Origin: an uncultured euryarchaeote
Lineage (GTDB): Archaea; Thermoplasmatota; Poseidoniia; Poseidoniales; Poseidoniaceae
DNA length: 11,902 nt
Assembly (NCBI GenBank): GCA_937897365.1
Contig: CALCOP010000050.1
Coordinates: 1 to 11,902, forward strand
Direction: 5' to 3'
Positions 6,682 to 11,902 of the stretch are shown here, piece after piece. Position numbers and translations under genes: made by a program. The notes under the pieces were generated by a model. That model was not told where the DNA came from and did no database searches. It saw only the letters and a program-made list of their open reading frames with translations. Position 1 is the first letter of the stretch. The number at the start of each line of letters is the position of its first letter.

Positions 6682-7929
6682 ATGCCCGTCCCAAGTTCTC
6701 TACCGGTTCTTGATGACGAGGTGACTTTTGCCCGTTACCCATTCCTTCCACAAGCAGGGGACTGGATTCGCAGCATGGCGATAGAGCATAATATCGATTT
6801 AGATGAATTGCTTGATGGTTCATGGATGGAAAAAGCGCGTTCAAGAGCACGAATTCGATTGATTGATTCGATTCAGTCAAAAGAAGGTGTAGAAGTGGTC
6901 GGTGGCGATTTATTCACTGAAGAGGGGCGTATAATCGAGGCGTTTTCATTTTATTATGCTCGATTAGTTGTCTGTGCTTCAGAGGATGAACGTCTTATTG
7001 CCCGATGGGCGCAAGCAGAAGCAGCACGAGCTGAACAAATTCTCATCAAAGATCATAAAAATCTCAATCTCATTGCGCAAACCTATATTGCCAATATCAA
7101 ATTGAGTGAGCGTCAATCTTTACCGCTCACATCTCAAGTAGCGACAAATTACGGCGGTGCCCTCCAACAACGTCGTCGTTCACAATCAGGGCCGCTGTGG
7201 AAAATTGGGTTGAGTGACTTTATCGAAATATGTCCAAAAATAACTGGTTCAAGATGGAGATTGCCCAACTGTGATGTCCACGAGGGATGGGTGACATTGT
7301 TTGAAGAGCCTCAATACGGTTCATCAGCCAAGCTTTCTCGATTGCTTCGTGAGCGAATAAAAAAAGGCGTTGAAGAAGAAGCACTGCAAAAGATGGGAGA
7401 GATTACGATGGACTTGGCAGTTCGACTCGCTGAACCCGTTGGCATGGTTCGTAACCTTATGGCAACGAAGGCCTCCGAGGCAATATCTCTGGTAGGTGCT
7501 GATGAAAATGACTGGCCCCCCTGTATGAGAAAAGCTGTAGCAGAATTGGCGAACGGTGTTAACTTGAACCACTTTGGTCGGCTTTTCCTTGCTTCGATGG
7601 CTGCAACGTTGGCCCTGCCCAAAGAATCGTGTGTCGGTTTTTTCAGAGGGGCGCCTGACTTCAGTGAAAGTACGACATCGTACCAAGTCGACCACGTCTA
7701 CCAGCACGGATATACACCTTCTGGTTGTGGCAAACTCAAGGTCAATCACAATTGCCCCGTGCTACCTGGAGATGACCGATTGTGTGATCAACCTTGGTTG
7801 GATCATCCGTTGAAATATATTCGGGCAACTCAACGCTGGAAAGCAAAAAATCAACGTGCTGAGGCTGAAGCTTTAGCCTTGGTTTCAGCAACCAATCAAG
7901 CCGAGAAAGAACAACCCGATTCTCCCTAA
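6682..7929 (+). CDS. priL: DNA primase large subunit PriL
   Basis: Regulatory subunit of the archaeal/eukaryotic primase, which with PriS makes primers for replication. The C-terminal iron-sulfur domain is complete: C281 in WPPCMRKAV, C349 in PSGC, C358 in NHNCP and C368 in RLCDQ match the four cluster ligands. The family pattern around them is present too (NLNHFGRLFLAS, YQVDHVY, HPLKYI). The N-terminus has ARYPFLPQA, typical of PriL. I place the start at ATG 6682 (415 residues). A GTG five codons upstream (6667) is possible but less likely, as no Shine-Dalgarno site favours it. PriS is not in this window. A 71 bp gap separates it from the DUF373 gene on the same strand. Confidence 0.93.
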   Translation: MPVPSSLPVLDDEVTFARYPFLPQAGDWIRSMAIEHNIDLDELLDGSWMEKARSRARIRLIDSIQSKEGVEVVGGDLFTEEGRIIEAFSFYYARLVVCASEDERLIARWAQAEAARAEQILIKDHKNLNLIAQTYIANIKLSERQSLPLTSQVATNYGGALQQRRRSQSGPLWKIGLSDFIEICPKITGSRWRLPNCDVHEGWVTLFEEPQYGSSAKLSRLLRERIKKGVEEEALQKMGEITMDLAVRLAEPVGMVRNLMATKASEAISLVGADENDWPPCMRKAVAELANGVNLNHFGRLFLASMAATLALPKESCVGFFRGAPDFSESTTSYQVDHVYQHGYTPSGCGKLKVNHNCPVLPGDDRLCDQPWLDHPLKYIRATQRWKAKNQRAEAEALALVSATNQAEKEQPDSP

Positions 7930-7989
7930 ATCACGGGCAAACGCGCGAAGACTTTGAAACGGGTGAGCGCTTAGGTTCCTTTAACCACC

Positions 7990-7994
7990 GGTGA
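7990..7994 (+). promoter_or_regulatory. Shine-Dalgarno site for the DUF373 gene
   Basis: GGTGA lies 6 nt before the ATG at 8001, a good match and spacing. It supports this start and indicates a leadered mRNA, either from a promoter in the 71 bp gap or by readthrough from priL. Confidence 0.6.
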
Positions 7995-8000
7995 ATTACA

Positions 8001-9119
8001 ATGACTCGAACGCTCGTTTTGACTGTCGACCGAGATAATGACCTCGGTCTCAAAACAGGTATTCGAGGGCCGGTCGTCGGACGCCGACAAGTCATGGCTG
8101 CAGCACTAAAACTCGGTATTGCAGATCCTGAAGAAAGCGATACGAATGCGATGCTTGGAGCGCTGTCTCAACACGATAATCTTGTGGAAAATAATTCTGA
8201 AGAGGAAGATGTAGAGGTTGCGATTCTCACCGGAGATGAACGGGTCGGTATACGCTCAGACCGTGCAGTGGCTGCCCAACTTGAGGAGGTTGTGGCTGCA
8301 TTTCAACCTGATAAGGCCATTCTTGTGACCGATGGCGCCGAAGATGAATCCGTCCTCCCCATACTGCAATCGCAAGTTCGTATCGACCATGTTGAGAAAA
8401 TCATTGTAAAGCAATCAAAGGGTATTGAAGGAACATATTATTACATTGTCAAAGCACTTGAAGACCCAAAATGGCGCGCAAAAATCATGATTCCAGTGGG
8501 CATCGTTCTCGCCCTCTTCGGACTTGGAATTATGTTGCCGAATGAAATTGGAGGAGTCGTCATAGGCGGTTTGCCGTTAGTCACCGGTTTGTACTTGCTC
8601 AGCAAGGGTGCTGGAATTGAAGCCACTGTTAACAAGGTCATCCAAGAAATGCGAGACAATGCCGACGCGGCTATGTTCTCATCGTTGCTTTGGACTGCTA
8701 CCGTTTTCAGCGCAATTTTTGCAGTAGCAGAGGGATACAGAGAGTACAATCTCCAAGAGTCGACCGTTGTCGCATCAGTTCTCTGGCTTGAAGTGATCCA
8801 TTCAGCATTGGCTTGGATTGTCATTGCTTTCCTCACTTCGACAGCTGGATTTTTGCTTTTAAGACTCAAACGAGGATCGTTCTCAGGACGACTTCTCATT
8901 CTCGGTATATTCGCAATGGTTGTCTATTCGTTTGTCGATACCGCACTGGTCATTTCAACCCGAGTTTTACGAGGCGAGTCCTATGAATTCAGTGTTCAAG
9001 AAATCATCAATGACTTACAATACCCGATGATTTGGGTTGTCGTGTTGTGGATGGCAATGACCATTGTACGGTCGCTAAGAACCCGCCAAGCTCAAACAGA
9101 GCGATACTGGGGAATTTGA
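8001..9119 (+). CDS. DUF373 family archaeal membrane protein
   Basis: 372 residues. The N-terminal ~150 residues form the cytoplasmic DUF373 domain, starting TLVLTVDRDNDLGLKTGIRGPVVGR, with conserved AILTGDERVG (74-83) and KAILVTDGAEDE (105-116). This resembles a Rossmann-like nucleotide or metal fold, but the activity is unknown. Six hydrophobic segments follow at about 161-178, 181-200, 223-243, 258-288, 298-320 and 341-357. DUF373 proteins are found mainly in archaea and have no assigned function. The last residues are charged (RTRQAQTERYWGI). The gene ends 2 bp from the convergent CBS gene. Confidence 0.88.
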   Translation: MTRTLVLTVDRDNDLGLKTGIRGPVVGRRQVMAAALKLGIADPEESDTNAMLGALSQHDNLVENNSEEEDVEVAILTGDERVGIRSDRAVAAQLEEVVAAFQPDKAILVTDGAEDESVLPILQSQVRIDHVEKIIVKQSKGIEGTYYYIVKALEDPKWRAKIMIPVGIVLALFGLGIMLPNEIGGVVIGGLPLVTGLYLLSKGAGIEATVNKVIQEMRDNADAAMFSSLLWTATVFSAIFAVAEGYREYNLQESTVVASVLWLEVIHSALAWIVIAFLTSTAGFLLLRLKRGSFSGRLLILGIFAMVVYSFVDTALVISTRVLRGESYEFSVQEIINDLQYPMIWVVVLWMAMTIVRSLRTRQAQTERYWGI

Positions 9120-9121
9120 GA

Positions 9122-9604
9122 TCACAAGATGAACTTCGGCATCTTACGCGCCATTGTGTTGTGCCCAACTACACCAATGAGGGCCCCTTTCTTGTCGACG
9201 ACTCCAATTTGATTCAAATCATGAGCGAGCATCAATGCACCAGCTTTGAGGAGTGGTGTCGATTCCGTCACCGTAATTGGAGGTTGATTGACGAGTTGTT
9301 GAGCAGGAATGTCGTGCATCCATGCGATGCTTCGATTCACTGTTTTTCGAGCAATAATCTTGAGGACGTCAACGGCGTGAACTCTACCTTGAGGGGCCCC
9401 CTCGGCGTTAACAACAAAAATATGGTCCCAATTATTTTCGGTCAAACTGTCAATGACTTCAACCATCGAACTGTCTTCCCAAATCCAATGCGGATGAGAC
9501 ATCGTTTCACCACAAGTTATTGCGCGTGCCGACGCTGAACGCTCGGTTGCAGACATCTGCGACAATGTTTTCTTGGTAAGTCTTCTTTGCTTGGATTGGG
9601 CCAT
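9122..9604 (-). CDS. CBS-domain pair protein
   Basis: 160 residues from ATG 9604. Two CBS motifs make up most of the protein: CBS1 about 28-88 (ETMSHPHWIWEDSSMVEV, then HIFVVNAEGAPQGRVHAVDV) and CBS2 about 98-155 (PPITVTESTPLLKAG, then QIGVVDKKGALIGVVGHNTM). Such pairs usually bind adenine nucleotides and act as energy or ligand sensors for a partner. No catalytic domain is attached. The start is ambiguous. ATG 9604 has a strong GAGGGAG site 8 nt upstream. A longer reading from ATG 9700 (192 residues) would fit a leaderless transcript from the TATA-like box near 9724 and adds a basic N-terminus, LDVEDIMWSKPLKRMRVGRR. Neither can be excluded. Confidence 0.82.
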   Translation of the reverse strand: MAQSKQRRLTKKTLSQMSATERSASARAITCGETMSHPHWIWEDSSMVEVIDSLTENNWDHIFVVNAEGAPQGRVHAVDVLKIIARKTVNRSIAWMHDIPAQQLVNQPPITVTESTPLLKAGALMLAHDLNQIGVVDKKGALIGVVGHNTMARKMPKFIL

Positions 9605-9619
9605 CTTCGAGTCTCCCTC
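9605..9619 (-). promoter_or_regulatory. Shine-Dalgarno site for the CBS gene
   Basis: GAGGGAG on the minus strand ends 8 nt before ATG 9604. It is one of the strongest ribosome-binding sites in the window and the main reason for preferring the shorter start. Confidence 0.5.
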
Positions 9620-9720
9620 AATTCGCCGGCCAACGCGCATTCTTTTCAAGGGTTTCGACCACATGATATCTTCCACATCCAAGTTTGCAGTTTCCGGCAT
9701 CCGGCAAATCAAGTCGACTC

Positions 9721-9727
9721 AATATAA
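9721..9727. promoter_or_regulatory. TATA-like element between the CBS and zinc-ribbon genes
   Basis: AATATAA (TTATATT on the minus strand) lies between two divergent genes. For the minus strand it predicts initiation near 9698, next to ATG 9700. For the plus strand it predicts initiation near 9750, just ahead of ATG 9764. The element overlaps the region directly before GTG 9728, which argues against that GTG as the translation start. Confidence 0.4.
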
Positions 9728-9763
9728 GTGAACACTGAAAACTTAGAAGTCCGTGTATCAACC

Positions 9764-10168
9764 ATGTCAGGCGTTCCTCAGCATGAAATTACGGCTTTAA
9801 GAGCACTTACGGGCTACGAACAAATGCTGGAAATGGATCGAGTCATGAAACAATACGGCCTCACCGAAACGGAATTACTCGAACAGCTCAATCCACCAAG
9901 ACAGGGGAATGGGAACACAAGTGCAGACGCGCCTGCTTTTATCCCTGATAGCAAGGAGGCTCCAAAGCTACCTTCAACTGCAAATCTGCTGGATAAATCG
10001 AATTTTCACTTTGAGTACGACCCGTCCGCAGAAGCAGCACAGCGCCGCTCTGCGGTTACACAAGCCATACTTTGCCCAGGATGCGGTGTTGCGCTGGGAA
10101 TTCCTGACATTCGCCCAATCAAAGTAACGTGTCCAGAGTGTCTCATGGAATCTGTTTTTGATGCATAA
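9764..10168 (+). CDS. Small protein with C-terminal zinc ribbon
   Basis: 134 residues from ATG 9764; a GTG start at 9728 would add 12 residues but sits against a TATA-like box. Residues about 5-45 are helical (EITALRALTGYEQMLEMDRVMKQ, then LTETELLEQL), like a short helix-turn-helix or dimerisation unit. Residues 46-95 are low-complexity linker. The C-terminus is a four-cysteine zinc ribbon: CPGC followed by CPEC, 15 residues between the pairs, with GIPDIRPIKVT between and ESVFDA at the end. Such ribbons occur in archaeal transcription and translation accessory proteins, but no family can be named. A 37 bp gap to the next gene suggests an operon. Confidence 0.75.
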   Translation: MSGVPQHEITALRALTGYEQMLEMDRVMKQYGLTETELLEQLNPPRQGNGNTSADAPAFIPDSKEAPKLPSTANLLDKSNFHFEYDPSAEAAQRRSAVTQAILCPGCGVALGIPDIRPIKVTCPECLMESVFDA

Positions 10169-10205
10169 GCGGCGATTTGATGAACGAGAAGTGAGAGGGT
10201 GAAGC

Positions 10206-11015
10206 ATGGACGCTCGCTCACCTCGACTCTGGCCGTATACGCCAGCAAGCTCACCTGTTGCTTTGCCGCACGAGTGTGTGTTCTTTTGCTCAAGCAGCGT
10301 CATACCTCTGCAATTTCCGCCGGAAGAAGGTAACGATATTTTAGAAGGTTCTAAGCTTCAAATGTATTGTTCTCAATTCCTGAGTGATGCTGGAACGGTC
10401 GACCAACTTCTAACTGAACACAATGCACCTGGTATGAGCGAGAGAAGGCCGTTTCTCTTACTGGGAGAATTAGCCAATCCCTATCGATTACAAGATATTG
10501 GAATTGGACCTTTACCGATTTACACAGTAAGGCTTTCGAGTCTATGCAGGACATATGCTGATGCTTTGGATAATCGTGAGGTTACACCTGGAGTGCACCA
10601 TATTACATTGGCACGAACTGAAGGCTGGTGGGAAAAATCACATTTGGCAATGGCGACAGTCGGCCAAATGAAAGAAATGGTCATGTGGTTGGACCAAGGT
10701 CGAAAAGGCACCTGGAAACCCGCTAAACCTGCAGAGGGTAAGTTGTATTTTGAAAAGGGCGAGTTATTGCCTCCGAAGGTAGAAGACATCTCTTGGGATG
10801 GTAAAGTGGAAGTGATTGGTCAACCACCTCCCGCATTGAGTGGTAGAGAGATTGATTTGAAACAGGTCATGGTCCCCATACATACTCAAAACGGATGTTA
10901 TGATAATCGCGGACGTTTAGCGCGATGTGTGCACATTCCTCAACGGGAGTTCCATGAAAATATGTTCCGAAAGGGGGCTTACAAAAAGTGGGCAGAACTC
11001 CTCGATATTTGTTGA
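10206..11015 (+). CDS. Protein of unknown function, 269 residues
   Basis: I do not recognise a family. Start ATG 10206 is supported by a GAGGGTGA site 3 nt upstream. The protein is soluble-looking, with no signal peptide or TM segment. It is rich in Trp, Pro and Gly and carries seven cysteines (24, 28, 55, 114, 231, 241, 269). ECVFFC near the N-terminus and NGCYDNRGRLARC near the C-terminus could bind metal, but no standard motif is complete. Notable conserved-looking stretches are RPFLLLGELANPYRLQDIGIG (split around 81-101), PGVHHITLARTEGWWEKSH, and QVMVPIHTQNG. Codon use looks like its neighbours. It lies between the zinc-ribbon gene and a winged-helix gene on the same strand. Confidence 0.72.
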   Translation: MDARSPRLWPYTPASSPVALPHECVFFCSSSVIPLQFPPEEGNDILEGSKLQMYCSQFLSDAGTVDQLLTEHNAPGMSERRPFLLLGELANPYRLQDIGIGPLPIYTVRLSSLCRTYADALDNREVTPGVHHITLARTEGWWEKSHLAMATVGQMKEMVMWLDQGRKGTWKPAKPAEGKLYFEKGELLPPKVEDISWDGKVEVIGQPPPALSGREIDLKQVMVPIHTQNGCYDNRGRLARCVHIPQREFHENMFRKGAYKKWAELLDIC

Positions 11016-11064
11016 ATATACATTGAAAATACTTGGGGTCCCACGGCATTCCCACGCCTATTTG

Positions 11065-11070
11065 TTATAT
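11065..11070 (+). promoter_or_regulatory. TATA box of the winged-helix gene
   Basis: TTATAT is centred about 23 bp before ATG 11090 and 32 bp before the in-frame ATG 11099. Transcription would start at or next to the start codon, and no Shine-Dalgarno site is seen, so a leaderless mRNA is likely. Confidence 0.5.
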
Positions 11071-11089
11071 TCGTTAAAACAAATTAATT

Positions 11090-11350
11090 ATGATAACAAT
11101 GAAAGGGAATGGCGTTCAGAAATCAGCTCGGTTAAACCGTTTGAAAAGTGAGATCATTGAATACGTTGCATCTCAACCGCAATGTTCAGCAGCAGATATT
11201 GTTGACTATTTGTCGAACGAGAGAAAGATGCGAAATCACGGGCTCACGACGCGCAAAGTCGGTTTTTTCATCCCACGATACCTCTCAGAAATGATTGGTT
11301 TTACACTTGACAACACGACAGGAAAGCGACTTTACCATCTTGCCTCTTAA
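11090..11350 (+). CDS. Small winged-helix-like protein
   Basis: 86 residues from ATG 11090 (ATG 11099 also possible). Residues about 15-84 fit a winged helix-turn-helix: a first helix RLNRLKSEIIEYVASQ, a helix-turn-helix with CSAADIVDYLSNERKMRNHGLTTRKVGFFIPRYL (read as two parts), and a wing ending GKRLYHL. The N-terminus is basic. The protein is likely DNA-binding or a small regulator, but the target is unknown. It has its own TATA box and lies 42 bp before the next gene. Confidence 0.72.
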   Translation: MITMKGNGVQKSARLNRLKSEIIEYVASQPQCSAADIVDYLSNERKMRNHGLTTRKVGFFIPRYLSEMIGFTLDNTTGKRLYHLAS

Positions 11351-11392
11351 TTTGAACACTAAGTTCATGCGAGGGTGGTCGTTGCATCTGCC

Positions 11393-11902
11393 ATGGAATG
11401 GCAAGATTCGCTTCCCAATGCATCGGAACTTTTCCCATCATTACACTCCTCTTCCAAAGAAAAAGGGTTCCTTCCTATACTTCCTCAAGGGGAAGCAGTG
11501 TTTAGTTTTCTGCAACCGGAAAACCCTCACGGGCTCAAATCTCAATTGCTTACAGTGCTCGAGGATTTTTCATCATCTCCCCAAAACCCAATGCATTCAG
11601 GTGCTACCGTCGATGAAAGAAATGGCAAGGTTATTGTCGAAGCAACTGCGCAAATTGAACCTGGGGCTCATTTGATTGGACCGTGTTACGTTGGACCGAA
11701 GGCGGAAATTCGACACGGGGCATATGTACGTGGCTTTTCTTGGATTTGTGCTGATGCAGTGGTTGGCCATGCGAGTGAAACGAAGCATTGCGTATTGCTC
11801 CCTGGAGCCAAAGCCCCTCATTTCAATTATGTTGGCGATTCTATCCTCGGCAAGGGCGTTAATCTTGGGGCAGGAACGAAAATCAGTAATCTGCGAAACG
11901 AT
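11393..11902 (+). CDS. Left-handed beta-helix acyltransferase, GlmU C-terminal type (cut by window edge)
   Basis: Open from ATG 11393 to the window end, 170 codons; the C-terminus is missing. Residues about 70-170 form hexapeptide-repeat coils: GKVIVEATAQIEPGAHLIGP, then CYVGPKAEIRHGAYVRG. The GlmU acetyltransferase motifs follow: HASETK (126-131), APHFNYVGDS (141-150) and VNLGAGTKISNLRND. H143 aligns with the catalytic histidine of E. coli GlmU, and N167 lies in the conserved Asn-rich loop. The family acetylates glucosamine-1-phosphate or related sugar phosphates. Only about 65 residues precede the beta-helix, so there is no nucleotidyltransferase domain in the usual N-terminal position. A longer overlapping frame from 11295 is rejected. 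A GTG at 11375 is an alternative start. Confidence 0.85.
   Translation, partial: MEWQDSLPNASELFPSLHSSSKEKGFLPILPQGEAVFSFLQPENPHGLKSQLLTVLEDFSSSPQNPMHSGATVDERNGKVIVEATAQIEPGAHLIGPCYVGPKAEIRHGAYVRGFSWICADAVVGHASETKHCVLLPGAKAPHFNYVGDSILGKGVNLGAGTKISNLRND

Noticed and set aside
7930..8000. Possible promoter or terminator in the priL-DUF373 gap
   Set aside because: A TTTAA near 7980 is too close to the start codon to act as its TATA box, and no stable hairpin or T-run is visible.
9391..9406. GC-rich near-palindrome GAGGGGCCCCCTC
   Set aside because: It is inside the CBS coding region, imperfect, and has no T-run to act as a terminator.
11295..11675. Plus-strand open frame of 126 codons
   Set aside because: It overlaps the winged-helix 3' end and the GlmU-type gene in another frame; only the 11393 frame gives beta-helix motifs.

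Overview
The window looks like a piece of archaeal chromosome of moderate GC content. The best guess is a marine planktonic euryarchaeon such as Marine Group II (Poseidoniales). Several genes point to Archaea: a PriL-type DNA primase large subunit with four iron-sulfur cysteines, an MptE/DUF115 pterin pyrophosphokinase, a DUF373 membrane protein, a tRNA without an encoded CCA end, TATA-like boxes about 26-35 bp upstream of starts, and a mix of leaderless and GGTGA-type Shine-Dalgarno starts. The group-level assignment is an inference from gene style (SPDG-motif protein, bacterial-like Rieske and SDR genes, eukaryote-like domains). I could not test it by search.

Layout, left to right. A DUF523/DUF1722 gene, cut by the left edge, runs on the minus strand behind a tRNA-Asp(GTC). 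A short divergent promoter region separates these from a plus-strand gene encoding a long acidic, Pro/Gly/Ser-repeat tail fused to a class II aldolase/adducin-like domain. That gene ends directly against a minus-strand pair: an SDR oxidoreductase and a translationally coupled Rieske ferredoxin. Next is a 542-residue plus-strand protein with Tudor-like, EF-hand-like and Tudor-knot segments. It converges on a minus-strand pair, MptE followed by a two-TM membrane protein. PriL diverges from MptE and is followed by the DUF373 membrane protein. DUF373 converges on a CBS-pair protein. Divergent from the CBS gene is a plus-strand run: a zinc-ribbon protein, an unrecognised 269-residue protein, a small winged-helix-like protein, and a left-handed beta-helix (GlmU-type) acyltransferase that runs off the right edge.

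The region is packed tightly. There is no gene-free stretch over 300 bases, and three convergent pairs are separated by only 0, 5 and 2 bp. I saw no mobile element, CRISPR array, rRNA or defence island. Core functions are replication priming (PriL), C1-carrier/pterin synthesis (MptE), aspartate tRNA and amino-sugar acyl transfer. The most unusual items are the eukaryote-like Tudor/EF-hand protein, the repeat-tailed aldolase-like protein lacking one metal-binding histidine, and the SDR with isoleucine at the catalytic tyrosine position.
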